Below, piece after piece: positions 8,250 through 16,869 of a DNA stretch of 64,000 nt. Source of the DNA: Flavobacterium sp. (GTDB lineage Bacteria > Bacteroidota > Bacteroidia > Flavobacteriales > Flavobacteriaceae). The position numbers and the translations under genes are program-made. The notes under the pieces were generated by a model that was given only the letters and a program-made list of their open reading frames with translations, was not told where the DNA came from and did no database searches. Where the stretch lies: assembly GCF_004211145.1 (NCBI RefSeq), contig NZ_SEBS01000001.1:1-64000 (forward strand). The letters are read 5' to 3'. Positions within the stretch are counted from its first letter, which is position 1, and each line of letters starts with the position of its first letter.

Positions 8250-9320
8250 ATGCCTGAAAAGAATAAGTCGCGAAACATACTCGTGGCACCGCTCAATTGG
8301 GGACTTGGACACGCAACGCGTTGCATCCCCGTCATCAAAGCCCTCGAAGAAGAAAATTACATCCCGATTTTGGCGTCGGACGGCGTCGCACTTGATATGT
8401 TGCGAAAGGAATTTCCGCATTTGCGCACGATCGAACTTCCATCGTACAAAATCGAATATCCAAAAGATGGCGAGGATTTCAAATGGAAATTGCTCAAAGG
8501 AATGCCTCGCATGATCGAAGCGGTCGTGGCCGAAAAGAAACTCGTCAAGAAATTGGTCAAGGAACTCGACTTGTGCGGCGTAATTTCAGACAACCGGTTG
8601 GGCGTGATATCCAAAAAAGTGCCGTCGGTTTTCATCACGCATCAACTCAATGTGCTCACGGGGAATACGAGTTGGATCACGGGGAAATTGCACCGACAGA
8701 TCATCAAGAAATACTCGGAATGTTGGGTTCCCGATTTCCAGGAAAAACCGAATCTGACAGGAAAGCTCGGGCATCTGAAACAACCTGATTTCCACATAAA
8801 ATACATCGGGCCGCTGAGTCGTTTCGAGAAAAACGAGATCCCGAAGAAATACGAACTCATGGTTTTGCTTTCAGGTCCCGAACCTCAACGGACTTTACTC
8901 GAAAACCGACTCAAGAACGAAGTGAAATTATACGGCAAAAAAGTCGTCTTCGTGAAAGGAAAGATCGAGCCCGAACAAAAAACCGAAACCTGCTCGAACG
9001 TCACGTTCTACAACTACATGACCACGAAAGAGCTCGAGAAAACCATAAACGAAAGCGAAATGGTGTTGTGCCGATCGGGTTACACGACGGTCATGGATTT
9101 GGCGAAACTCCAAAAGAAATGTTTCTTTATCCCGACTCCGGGCCAATACGAACAGGAATATCTCGCGAAAAAACTAAAACGCGACGGCTTGGTTCCGTTT
9201 GCGAAACAGGATGAATTCCGATTCGAGAACCTGCTTGAAGTGGATTTGTTCAAAGGATTGCCGCCCGTGGAAGATAACATCCATTGGAAGAATTTATTTT
9301 GCCTTTTCGAGGGTGAATGA
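8250..9320 (+). CDS. MurG/GT28-like glycosyltransferase
   Basis: 356 aa, predicted GT-B fold. The N-terminal glycine-rich loop NWGLGHATRC (about 16-25) resembles the donor/acceptor loop of MurG and related GT28 enzymes. The C-terminal half contains LSGPEPQRTLLE and the nucleotide-sugar region ESEMVLCRSGYTTVMDLAKL...PTPGQYEQEYLA, typical of UDP-sugar-binding GT28 domains. No signal peptide. It is probably a cytosolic enzyme adding a sugar to a lipid or cell-envelope acceptor; donor and acceptor are not known. It converges on the histidine kinase gene, and their 3' ends overlap by 27 bp. Confidence 0.75.
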   Translation: MPEKNKSRNILVAPLNWGLGHATRCIPVIKALEEENYIPILASDGVALDMLRKEFPHLRTIELPSYKIEYPKDGEDFKWKLLKGMPRMIEAVVAEKKLVKKLVKELDLCGVISDNRLGVISKKVPSVFITHQLNVLTGNTSWITGKLHRQIIKKYSECWVPDFQEKPNLTGKLGHLKQPDFHIKYIGPLSRFEKNEIPKKYELMVLLSGPEPQRTLLENRLKNEVKLYGKKVVFVKGKIEPEQKTETCSNVTFYNYMTTKELEKTINESEMVLCRSGYTTVMDLAKLQKKCFFIPTPGQYEQEYLAKKLKRDGLVPFAKQDEFRFENLLEVDLFKGLPPVEDNIHWKNLFCLFEGE

Positions 9321-10337
9321 AAATTCGGAGCCTTTCCCGAAATCACTCTTGACGTAAATCTTCTGGTTGTGCGCCTCGATCAGGTGTTTCACGATCGACA
9401 ATCCGAGGCCTGAACCGCCCGCGTCACGCGAACCGCTTTTATCGACTCGGAAGAAGCGTTCGAACAAGCGCGGGATGTACTGCTTTTCAATACCTTCGCC
9501 GTTGTCGTTGATGCGCACGATGATCTTGTCGTCGGTCAAATCTTCGATCGAAACTTCAGTTGAACCTTTGTCCTTGCCGTATTTGATCGAATTCATGACA
9601 AGATTTATGAGCACTTGTTCGATTTTTTCCTTGTCGGCGGTGACTTTGATCGGCATGCTGTAACGTTGGTCGAACAACAGCAAGATGTCTTTTTTGTTCG
9701 ACTCGATCTCGAGCAGATCGAAAACGTTCTGGATGAGTTTCACGATGTCGAATTCGTGTTCTTCCAAAACCAGGTCGCCCATTTCGAGTTTGGCGATCAT
9801 GTCGAGGTCGTTCACGATGTAGATCAATCGCTCGACTCCTTTCTCGGCGCGCTCGAGGTATTTTTTACGCACCGATTTGTCGTTCAACGCACCATCGAGC
9901 AACGTCGACAGATAACCTTGTACGGTAAACAAAGGCGTTTTCAACTCGTGTGAAACGTTGCCCAGGAACTCGCGTCGGTAGTCTTCGCGGATGCGCAACA
10001 TCTCGATTTCCATCTTCTTGTCGGTGGCGAATTTCTTGACCTCGCGCGTGAGCGTCGCCATATCGGTCGTCACGGGTTGGTCTTTGAACGTGCTCGCATC
10101 GAGGAAGGAAACGTCGTCGTAGATTCGTTTGACGCGCCTATAAATGAATTTTTCGACGCGATATTGCAAAACGAAAAAAGAAAATGCGCCCACCGAGAGC
10201 GCAAAATATAAACAAGGTACAAGCGAAAATTCAAAAAGCAACCAGGTGATGATGCCGAACAATCCTGTCGAAAACAAAGTGATGTATAACGATGACTTTA
10301 CGGCAAAACGGTATGTTTTCTTGAATTTTATCGCCAT
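9294..10337 (-). CDS. PhoR-like sensor histidine kinase
   Basis: 347 aa. Two N-terminal membrane helices (about 12-30 and 36-55), a short linker, H-box FLGNVSHELKTPLFTVQGYL, N-box LVMNSIKYGKD, G1 NDNGEGIEKQYIPRLFERFFRVD and G2 GSGLGLSIVKHLIEAH. It has the compact PhoR architecture without an obvious PAS domain. It starts directly after the response-regulator stop, forming a two-gene operon. The downstream neighbours on the other strand (TonB receptor and surface lipoprotein with 11-bp-spaced boxes) suggest phosphate or nutrient limitation as the signal; that is inference. Confidence 0.88.
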   Translation of the reverse strand: MAIKFKKTYRFAVKSSLYITLFSTGLFGIITWLLFEFSLVPCLYFALSVGAFSFFVLQYRVEKFIYRRVKRIYDDVSFLDASTFKDQPVTTDMATLTREVKKFATDKKMEIEMLRIREDYRREFLGNVSHELKTPLFTVQGYLSTLLDGALNDKSVRKKYLERAEKGVERLIYIVNDLDMIAKLEMGDLVLEEHEFDIVKLIQNVFDLLEIESNKKDILLLFDQRYSMPIKVTADKEKIEQVLINLVMNSIKYGKDKGSTEVSIEDLTDDKIIVRINDNGEGIEKQYIPRLFERFFRVDKSGSRDAGGSGLGLSIVKHLIEAHNQKIYVKSDFGKGSEFSFTLEKAK

Positions 10338-11021
10338 TTATACTTCAATCTTGTAGCCGACGCCTTTGATCGTCTTGAACAGCTCTTCACCGATTTTCTC
10401 GCGCAGTTTGCGAATGTGGACGTCGATCGTCCTGCCGCCAACGATGACTTCGTTACCCCAGACTTTGTCGAGGATTTCCTCGCGCTTGAATACTTTTCCG
10501 GGTTTTGATGCGAGCAGGTAGAACAATTCGAATTCTTTGCGAGGCAAGATGATTTCCTTGTCGTCCTTGACGATCTTGTATTCTTCGCGGTTGATTTCGA
10601 TGCCGCCAACGTTCAAGGTTTCAGGATTTTTGCCTTCGTCCTTCAGGCGACGCAACAATGCTTTGACTTTGCTGACAAGCAATTTCGGCTTGATCGGTTT
10701 GGTGATGTAATCGTCGGCGCCGGCGTCAAAACCTGCGACCTGGGAATAATCTTCAGAACGAGCGGTCAAAAAAGTTATGATAACGTTACTGAGTTCGGGA
10801 ATCTTGCGAATCGCTTCGGTCGCTTCCATGCCGTCCATTTCGGGCATCATGACATCCATAATGATGAGTTGAGGCAACTCTTTTTTCGCCTTCGCGATGG
10901 CTTCGCGGCCATTCTCGGCGGTTGATATCTGATAGCCTTCCTGAGCGAGGTTGTAGCCCACAATTTCCAGGATGTCCGGTTCGTCGTCGACCAATAAAAT
11001 CCTGATTTCTTTTTTCTTCAT
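10338..11021 (-). CDS. OmpR/PhoB-family response regulator
   Basis: 227 aa. Receiver with acidic residues LLVDDEPDI, phospho-acceptor Asp in LIIMDVMMPEMDG, the switch Thr in ITFLTAR and Lys in YITKPIKP. The DNA-binding winged helix follows, with LPRKEFELFYLLASKPGKVF and VGGRTIDVHIRKLREKIG. PhoB-type regulators bind direct repeats with 11-bp spacing, and just such repeats occur upstream of the divergent receptor and the next gene. Forms an operon with the kinase; probable PhoB equivalent, although assignment among OmpR paralogues needs phylogeny. Confidence 0.9.
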   Translation of the reverse strand: MKKKEIRILLVDDEPDILEIVGYNLAQEGYQISTAENGREAIAKAKKELPQLIIMDVMMPEMDGMEATEAIRKIPELSNVIITFLTARSEDYSQVAGFDAGADDYITKPIKPKLLVSKVKALLRRLKDEGKNPETLNVGGIEINREEYKIVKDDKEIILPRKEFELFYLLASKPGKVFKREEILDKVWGNEVIVGGRTIDVHIRKLREKIGEELFKTIKGVGYKIEV

Positions 11022-11082
11022 GTTAGTAGAAAGTTGGGTTTGCGGCTGTAAAAGTAAAGATAAAAAAATCCGTCAAATGGCG

Positions 11083-11151
11083 GTTAACCATTATTTAATA
11101 TGTTAACAATTAGGTAATCTTAAGCCAACTAAAAGGTAACGGGCGCGTAAC
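11083..11151 (+). promoter_or_regulatory. candidate Pho-box array upstream of the TonB receptor
   Basis: Copies of a (G/C)(G/T)TAA(C/T) core start at 11102, 11113, 11135 and 11146, that is on an 11-bp grid; a further GTTAAC starts at 11083. PhoB-type regulators recognise direct repeats with this period. The last box begins 28 bp before the TACTTTGC -7 element, the geometry of an activator replacing the -33 contact. The same spacing recurs before the next gene. Confidence 0.6.
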
Positions 11152-11173
11152 ATCGCCTTTAAAAGCGCACCCG

Positions 11174-11181
11174 TACTTTGC
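11174..11181 (+). promoter_or_regulatory. -7 promoter box of the TonB-dependent receptor
   Basis: TACTTTGC matches the Bacteroidetes TAnnTTTGC -7 element, 25 bp ahead of the receptor ATG. No good -33 TTG is visible, consistent with activator-dependent transcription from the boxes upstream. Confidence 0.6.
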
Positions 11182-11206
11182 GCCAAAATAAAAAACAGAC
11201 ATTCTG

Positions 11207-13957
11207 ATGAGAAATCAACTCACACTTTTATTGGTATTGCTTTTTTCGGCGATCGGATTTGCCCAAAAGGGAACCGTTACGGGAACGCTGACCGATAAAG
11301 ACCTTAACAACGAACCGCTTCCATTTGCGAACGTCATCGTTAAAGGTACAACTAATGGAACGACTACCGATAACGACGGAAAGTACACGCTCATGCTCGA
11401 GCCTGGAACGTACGTTATCGAATTCAGCTTTTTGGGTTATGAGACTTTAACGGAAAACGTCACCGTGGTTGCGGGACAAACCGTAACCGTGGACAAAGTC
11501 CTGGGCGCCGGAAGTTACACGCTTCAGGACGTTAAAGTACAATCGCAGGTGAATCGCGAGAAGGAATCGGCGTTGCTTTTGGAACAACAAAAATCGGTTA
11601 CGATCACACAACAGATCGGAGCCCAGGAATTGACGCGAAAAGGTGTCAGCGACGCGGCCGCGGCCGTTACCAAAGTGACCGGAATTTCACGTCAAGACGG
11701 AGCCAGCGGAATCTATGTCCGCGGATTGGGCGACCGTTATAACAGCACGACGTTGAACGGATTGCCGTTGCCATCAAACGAACCGACGAACAAAAACGTT
11801 TCGTTGGATTTGTTTTCGACCGACGTTATCCAATCGGTGGGCGTTTCCAAAACCTGGTATACCGATTTATATGGTGACGTTGGCGGCGCGAACATCGACA
11901 TCGTTTCCAAAGAACACAGCGGGAAAACGAAATTGAACATCGAAGTCGGAAGCGGCATCAACAGTTACGCGTTCGACAGCAACAATTTTAAAGTGGCCGA
12001 CGGCATACAGAAATCAGGTTTCTTCGACGTTAAAAAACCGAACGATCTCACGACGTACCAATTCGAAAACAAATGGACGCCGGGCCGCGATTCGAATCCG
12101 GTCGACATGAACCTTGGGATTTCAGGCGGAACGAGCTTTAAGGTCGGTGAAGAAGGAAAACTGAATGTTTTCGGGACGGCTTCATTCGAGAACGGTTACA
12201 ACCTTAAGAAAGGTAGCCAGCTCAACATCGGGAACACGAACGACAACATCATCGAGAATTTCTTCGACGTCAACAAATACGAGTACAGCACGAAAACGAC
12301 AGGAATGGCGAATTTGGCGTACCGAATCAACAAAGACCACAAGATCAAATTCAACACGGTTTTCATCAACGCTTCAAGAAGCAGCGTGAACGAATATGAT
12401 TTCACGAACGAGAACGGATCGCCGAGTTTCACGCGACAAACCATCAACGAGCAGAACAAATTGTTCGTAAACCAATTGCTTGGCGAGAACAAACTTTCAG
12501 ATCGTTTGGATTTGGATTGGGGCGCGTCTTTCGGGAAAATCACATCAGAAATGCCGGATCGTTCTACAATCGTCTTGGTTGAAGGCGCGAACGGATTCAT
12601 TTTCAACACGAACACCCAGTCGACGAACAACCGTTATTTCCAGAAACTCGACGAGACTGAAATCTCAGGAAAAGCGGTCGCTGCCTACAAACTGTTCAAG
12701 AAAGCCGATTCGGACGAATACAAGGGAAAATTGACGTTCGGTTACAACGGACGTTTCAAGAAACGTGATTTCGAAGCGACGCAATACAACTTCCGCATCA
12801 ACGGATCGGTTCCCGTGACTGAAGATACGGTTGACAGTTTCCTGAACGCGACGAACCAATCGCAGTCGAACAACGAGCAGAACACGTTCCGTATCCTAAC
12901 AGGACGTAACGCGGGAAGTTTGGTGCCGTTTACGTACAATCCTGAAGTGAACATCCACACAGGTTTGGTGAACTTCGAACACTCGCCATCAGACAAATTC
13001 ACGTACTCTATCGGTGTTCGCGCTGAAAAGGTATTGCAGGAAATGGAATGGGATACGAATATCGCGCTTCCCAACGTGAACTTCGACGATGCGAAAATCG
13101 ACGAGCTTTACATTCTTCCTGTCGCGACCGTAAAATATGCGGTGAACGACAAATCGAACCTTCGTGCGGTTGCGAGCAAGACGTATACGTTGCCACAGTT
13201 CGTGGAGAAAGCGCCGTTCCGTTTTGAAGTGGTCGGTGAAAGTACGGTCGGTAATGCGTTCTTGAAACCGTCGGACAACTACAACCTCGATTTGAAATGG
13301 GAAATGTTCCCTGAAAAAGACGAGTTGATCTCGTTGACAGGTTTCGGAAAATACATCATCGACCCGATCTCAAAAGCGCGCCTGAACTCGGCTTTGAACG
13401 ACAATACATTCGTGAACGCCGGCGACAATGCTTTCGTGGTCGGAGCGGAATTCGAAATCAGGAAGAACGTTTGGCAAGTAGAGGAAATCCAAAGCTTGAG
13501 CGTAGGTTTCAACGCGACATATATGTATTCGGAGCAAAAATTGAATTCGGAAAAAGTCGCTGCCGAAACCAACAATACGATTTCTGTAAGCTTCAACGGA
13601 GACAAAGACGGTTTGCAAGGTGCGTCGCCTTTGTTGTTGAACGCCGACGTTTCGTACCGCTTCGAAAAAGGTGATTTCCGCCCGACACTGACTTTGGTCG
13701 GAAACTATTTCCACGACAGGATCTACTCGTTGGGTAACATCCAATCAGGCGGAAACGTGATGGAAAAAGGGATCCCGACGTTGAACTTCATCTCGAGTTA
13801 TGAAATCGGCGACCACTGGAACATCAGCTTGAACCTAAAGAATATCCTGAACGCTAAAATCGAGCGTTACCAGGAAAACGCGCAAGGTGATTTCACTACG
13901 TATTCTTACAAGACCGGATCTGACTTCAGCCTCGGCATCAAATACAGTATTTTCTAA
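11207..13957 (+). CDS. TonB-dependent outer-membrane receptor with carboxypeptidase-like N-domain
   Basis: 916 aa. Signal peptide (residues 1-19, ending GFAQ), a CarboxypepD_reg-like beta-sandwich at about 20-105 (GTVTGTLTDK...PFANVIVKGT), the plug domain at about 130-250 with GIYVRGLGDRYNSTTLNG, and a 22-strand-type beta-barrel ending in aromatic FSLGIKYSIF. It imports a ligand across the outer membrane using TonB energy. It has no SusD partner, but is followed by a surface-lipoprotein gene with the same upstream boxes. The divergent PhoB-like regulator and 11-bp repeats suggest induction by phosphate limitation; the ligand itself is unknown. Confidence 0.9.
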   Translation: MRNQLTLLLVLLFSAIGFAQKGTVTGTLTDKDLNNEPLPFANVIVKGTTNGTTTDNDGKYTLMLEPGTYVIEFSFLGYETLTENVTVVAGQTVTVDKVLGAGSYTLQDVKVQSQVNREKESALLLEQQKSVTITQQIGAQELTRKGVSDAAAAVTKVTGISRQDGASGIYVRGLGDRYNSTTLNGLPLPSNEPTNKNVSLDLFSTDVIQSVGVSKTWYTDLYGDVGGANIDIVSKEHSGKTKLNIEVGSGINSYAFDSNNFKVADGIQKSGFFDVKKPNDLTTYQFENKWTPGRDSNPVDMNLGISGGTSFKVGEEGKLNVFGTASFENGYNLKKGSQLNIGNTNDNIIENFFDVNKYEYSTKTTGMANLAYRINKDHKIKFNTVFINASRSSVNEYDFTNENGSPSFTRQTINEQNKLFVNQLLGENKLSDRLDLDWGASFGKITSEMPDRSTIVLVEGANGFIFNTNTQSTNNRYFQKLDETEISGKAVAAYKLFKKADSDEYKGKLTFGYNGRFKKRDFEATQYNFRINGSVPVTEDTVDSFLNATNQSQSNNEQNTFRILTGRNAGSLVPFTYNPEVNIHTGLVNFEHSPSDKFTYSIGVRAEKVLQEMEWDTNIALPNVNFDDAKIDELYILPVATVKYAVNDKSNLRAVASKTYTLPQFVEKAPFRFEVVGESTVGNAFLKPSDNYNLDLKWEMFPEKDELISLTGFGKYIIDPISKARLNSALNDNTFVNAGDNAFVVGAEFEIRKNVWQVEEIQSLSVGFNATYMYSEQKLNSEKVAAETNNTISVSFNGDKDGLQGASPLLLNADVSYRFEKGDFRPTLTLVGNYFHDRIYSLGNIQSGGNVMEKGIPTLNFISSYEIGDHWNISLNLKNILNAKIERYQENAQGDFTTYSYKTGSDFSLGIKYSIF

Positions 13958-13982
13958 TTCGATCTCAGAATCTACAGGAACG

Positions 13983-14007
13983 AGCGGCTCAAAAGGCCGC
14001 TTTTTTC
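13983..14007 (+). terminator. terminator after the TonB receptor
   Basis: GC-rich hairpin AGCGGC-tcaaaa-GGCCGCT followed by T6, 25 bp past the receptor stop. It separates the receptor from the downstream lipoprotein, which has its own promoter. Confidence 0.7.
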
Positions 14008-14028
14008 GTTTAACGCCGGCGCAACATT

Positions 14029-14119
14029 CGTAACGTTACGGTAACGATTTTTGCGCTTTAGAATAACCTTTAAATAAAATGAGGTTAACCGTGAAAAAGA
14101 ATGTGTGACGCATCTTTGC
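14029..14119 (+). promoter_or_regulatory. second candidate Pho-box array and -7 box, upstream of the surface lipoprotein
   Basis: TAAC cores within CGTAAC (14029), GGTAAC (14040), AATAAC (14062) and GTTAAC (14084) fall on the same 11-bp grid (steps 11, 22, 22). The last core starts 27 bp before the -7 element CATCTTTGC (14111-14119), practically the same distance as in front of the receptor (28 bp). This supports control of both genes by one 11-bp-repeat regulator. Confidence 0.6.
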
Positions 14120-14155
14120 GGTAATAAATCTAACAACGAAAATTACTCAAGAAAA

Positions 14156-15292
14156 ATGAAAAAATTAGTATTAAGCCTAGCTATTTTGGCAACGATTTTC
14201 ACAGGATGCGGAAGCGACGACAGTAACCCGGGACCTGTAGTTCCAACGACTGGAGAGCTTTCAGGAAACATCACTGAAGACATGACTTTGAACGCTGGAA
14301 CTTTGTATACACTTAGAGGTGCAACTTACGTTAAAGAAGGCGTTACACTAACTATCCCTGCAGGAACACGCATCGAAGCTGATGCCGCTTTCCAGGAAGT
14401 TGCTTTCCTTGCCGTTGAAAAAGGTGGAAAGATCCTTGCTCAGGGAACTGCTGAAAACCCGATCGTTTTCACATCGAACGCTGCTTCACCTGCGCCACAG
14501 GATTGGGGAGGTTTGGTAATCTGCGGTAACGCTGTGACTAACTTGGGAACTAACGTTCAGGCAGAAGTTACAGGTTTGACTTACGGTGGAACAAACGCTG
14601 CTGACAACTCTGGTATTTTCTCGCATATCATCGTCGAGTACTCTGGAAACTTGATCAACGACGAAGCTGAATTCAACGGAGTTACTTTCTATGCTGTCGG
14701 TTCAGGAACAACTGTAAACAACATTTTGGTTTATCAAGGTTCTGATGACGGATTCGAGTGGTTCGGTGGTTCGGTAAATGCTACTAATTTGGCTGCTATC
14801 GGATGTCAGGATGATTCTTTCGACTGGACTGAAGGATGGAACGGAACTGCTTCCAACTTGTATTCAGACCAATCGACTGCTATCGCTGCTTCAGCTGACA
14901 GCCGTGGTGTAGAGGCTGACAACAATACTACGAACCCGCTTTTGGCTCCGATTTCTTCACCGACTTTGTCTAACATCACTTTGATCGGACGCGGACTTGC
15001 TGACGTAGCTAAAGAAGGTGGAATGTGGTTGCGTCGTGGAACTCACGCTACTGTAACGAATGCTTACATCGCCAACTTCAACAGTACGGCTTCAGGTGCA
15101 GGTTTCGGAATCAACTTTGACGGTACGGATTCACAGACTTTCTTTACTGCCAACCCATTGCAAAACGTAACGATCACTGACGTTACAACAGCCGACAACC
15201 TTTCAGGTGCAGGTTACCAAGCTACGACTACTGCGACAGGTGCAGGTTCAGGAGCGGCTCAACCAACTTGGATGGACTGGATGGGCTTGTAA
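14156..15292 (+). CDS. surface-exposed beta-helix lipoprotein
   Basis: 378 aa from ATG 14156; the upstream extension to 14105 runs over the promoter. Lipoprotein signal peptide with lipobox FTGC, the mature Cys being followed by GSDD, which resembles the Bacteroidetes surface-export signal. The rest is a repetitive, Gly/Asn/Thr-rich sequence with short hydrophobic turns (IVEYSG, NILVYQGSDDGFEWFGG, ITLIGRG, AYIANFN) typical of a right-handed parallel beta-helix. Codon use favours GCT, ACT and GGA, unlike most neighbours, which suggests high expression. It shares 11-bp boxes with the TonB receptor, so it may be a substrate-capturing partner. No enzymatic residues can be assigned. Confidence 0.75.
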   Translation: MKKLVLSLAILATIFTGCGSDDSNPGPVVPTTGELSGNITEDMTLNAGTLYTLRGATYVKEGVTLTIPAGTRIEADAAFQEVAFLAVEKGGKILAQGTAENPIVFTSNAASPAPQDWGGLVICGNAVTNLGTNVQAEVTGLTYGGTNAADNSGIFSHIIVEYSGNLINDEAEFNGVTFYAVGSGTTVNNILVYQGSDDGFEWFGGSVNATNLAAIGCQDDSFDWTEGWNGTASNLYSDQSTAIAASADSRGVEADNNTTNPLLAPISSPTLSNITLIGRGLADVAKEGGMWLRRGTHATVTNAYIANFNSTASGAGFGINFDGTDSQTFFTANPLQNVTITDVTTADNLSGAGYQATTTATGAGSGAAQPTWMDWMGL

Positions 15293-15313
15293 TAACTAGC
15301 TGATCATCAATAA

Positions 15314-15343
15314 AAAACGCCCCTTTATCGAGGGGCGTTTATT
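15314..15343 (+). terminator. terminator after the surface lipoprotein
   Basis: Hairpin AAACGCCCC-tttatcga-GGGGCGTTT followed by a T-rich stretch, 22 bp past the stop codon. Strong rho-independent form. Confidence 0.85.
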
Positions 15344-15397
15344 TTTGGCTTTATTTTTGGATTTACTTTTGTACTTTTACAAAACCAAATCACACCA

Positions 15398-15694
15398 ATG
15401 GCAAAAAATTACTTTTATATTGTACTTTTCTTCCTTTTCTTTTCAGTAGCCGCATCGGCTCAGGAAGGTAAAGAGTTAGGTTTCTACCCTAACCCTGTGA
15501 GCAACGGTAAAATTTATATTACCTCTAAAACCGCTCTGGACAAGGAAGTTACCATCTTCAACGTACTCGGCAAACAGGTTTTGCAGCAAATGGTAAGCAA
15601 GGAGCTCAGCATCTCATCGCTTTCACCCGGAGTGTATATCGTAAAAATTAGAGAAGGCGAAACGATCGCCACGAGAAAACTGATAGTCAAGTAA
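15398..15694 (+). CDS. minimal T9SS-sorted protein (signal peptide plus sorting domain only)
   Basis: 98 aa. An N-terminal signal peptide (about 1-21, ending ASAQ) is followed almost at once by a complete type A T9SS C-terminal sorting domain: FYPNPVSNGKIYI, then EVTIFNVLGKQVL, LSPGVYIVKI and the terminal ATRKLIVK. Sorting domains normally target large cargo proteins; here there are only a few residues of cargo (EGKEL). It has its own terminators on both sides, so it is a discrete gene rather than the broken end of a longer one. Function unknown; it could be a cell-surface peptide or a decoy for the secretion machinery. Confidence 0.8.
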   Translation: MAKNYFYIVLFFLFFSVAASAQEGKELGFYPNPVSNGKIYITSKTALDKEVTIFNVLGKQVLQQMVSKELSISSLSPGVYIVKIREGETIATRKLIVK

Positions 15695-15704
15695 TTCTGA
15701 CAGC

Positions 15705-15731
15705 AATCCCGAACGAAATTCGGGATTTTTT
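15705..15731 (+). terminator. terminator after the minimal T9SS gene
   Basis: Stem AATCCCGAA / TTCGGGATT with a 5-nt loop and a T-run, about 10 bp past the stop. Confidence 0.85.
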
Positions 15732-15777
15732 AATATATATTTTACATCGAAAAATTTCCTCGACAAAGATTAGTGGT

Positions 15778-15786
15778 TATCTTTGC
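15778..15786 (+). promoter_or_regulatory. -7 promoter box of the second T9SS-sorted protein
   Basis: TATCTTTGC, a full match to the Bacteroidetes -7 element, 24 bp ahead of ATG 15810. Confidence 0.65.
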
Positions 15787-15809
15787 AAAAAAAACGTACT
15801 AAATCTAAT

Positions 15810-16799
15810 ATGATGAAAAAAATCTACTCATTTACATTACTACTTGCATCTTTGGCCAGCTTCGCTCAGGCTACCGATGATTTTACAGGTGCAGAATCTT
15901 CTACTTTGGTTGACAATGGATGGGCGCACCACAGTGGAGCTACGACAGGTCAATTGATCACTATTGGTGGAAACCTGGCTTATGCAGGAATCTCTAACGG
16001 CGGAAACTCAACGATGATCGTTGCAGGAAACGGAGAAGACGTAAACCGTCCCGTTGGAAATCTTTCCGGAACCGTATATTACTCTTTGATCCTGCAACTT
16101 AACAATGCCGATGGATTAAACCTCAACTCAACAACAGGAGATTATTTCCTTTCTCTTGGAACTGCTGCCGGAGCAAACGTAACAGGTTTACCTGCGCGTT
16201 TGTACGTAAAAGCAGGATCTGTTGCAGGTACTTACAATCTGGGTGTCTTGAACAACAGCGGCGGAATTGCAACTCCAACATACGCGACACAAGATTTGAC
16301 TACGGCAAATGTTTTCGTTGTAGTGAAATACGATCTTGGAACAAACACGGCTTCATTGTTCATCAACCCTGCTATCGGCGGTGCTGAAGGAACAGCTGCG
16401 GCTACAAACACTACCGGAACTACTGCTGCTCCTACTCAAATTTTGAGCGTAGCCATCCGTCAAGGCGGAAACGCTACAGCGGGAACAGGAAACTTCATCC
16501 TCGATACTATCCGCGTTGGATCGACTTGGTCTTTCGTAACTGGCGGAACGCTTGGTGTTGCCGACAAAAACATCGCAGGTTTGAAACTTTATCCTAACCC
16601 GGTAACAGGAGGAACGTTGAACGTCCAAACTGACCTGAACGATACTAAAGAAGTCGCTATCTTCGACATCCTTGGAAAACAAGTCGTTAAAGCGACGACT
16701 GAATCAGCGGTAAACGTGTCTTCATTGAAAACTGGCGTTTACGTCGTGAAAATCACCGAAGCCGGAAAAACTGCAACCCGCAAATTAGTGATCAAGTAA
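15810..16799 (+). CDS. secreted protein with T9SS type A sorting domain
   Basis: 329 aa from ATG 15810 (a second ATG follows directly). Signal peptide to about residue 20 (LASFAQA), a central beta-rich, Gly/Thr/Asn-rich domain of about 225 residues with no recognisable catalytic motif, and a C-terminal T9SS type A domain (LKLYPNPVTGGTLNVQ, EVAIFDILGKQVV, LKTGVYVVKI, ATRKLVIK). The sorting domain is closely similar to that of the preceding 98-aa protein. Exported through T9SS and probably anchored at the cell surface. The central domain may be a jelly-roll or LamG-like fold. Codon bias suggests good expression. Confidence 0.85.
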   Translation: MMKKIYSFTLLLASLASFAQATDDFTGAESSTLVDNGWAHHSGATTGQLITIGGNLAYAGISNGGNSTMIVAGNGEDVNRPVGNLSGTVYYSLILQLNNADGLNLNSTTGDYFLSLGTAAGANVTGLPARLYVKAGSVAGTYNLGVLNNSGGIATPTYATQDLTTANVFVVVKYDLGTNTASLFINPAIGGAEGTAAATNTTGTTAAPTQILSVAIRQGGNATAGTGNFILDTIRVGSTWSFVTGGTLGVADKNIAGLKLYPNPVTGGTLNVQTDLNDTKEVAIFDILGKQVVKATTESAVNVSSLKTGVYVVKITEAGKTATRKLVIK

Positions 16800-16820
16800 T
16801 CACTTTTCCATATCAACTAA

Positions 16821-16846
16821 AAGCCTCGAATTTCGGGGCTTTTTTT
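16821..16846 (+). terminator. terminator after the second T9SS gene
   Basis: Stem AAGCCtCGAA / TTTCGgGGCTT with a T7 run, 21 bp after the stop codon. Confidence 0.85.
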
Positions 16847-16869
16847 ATTTTACTTACTTTTGTCAGACC

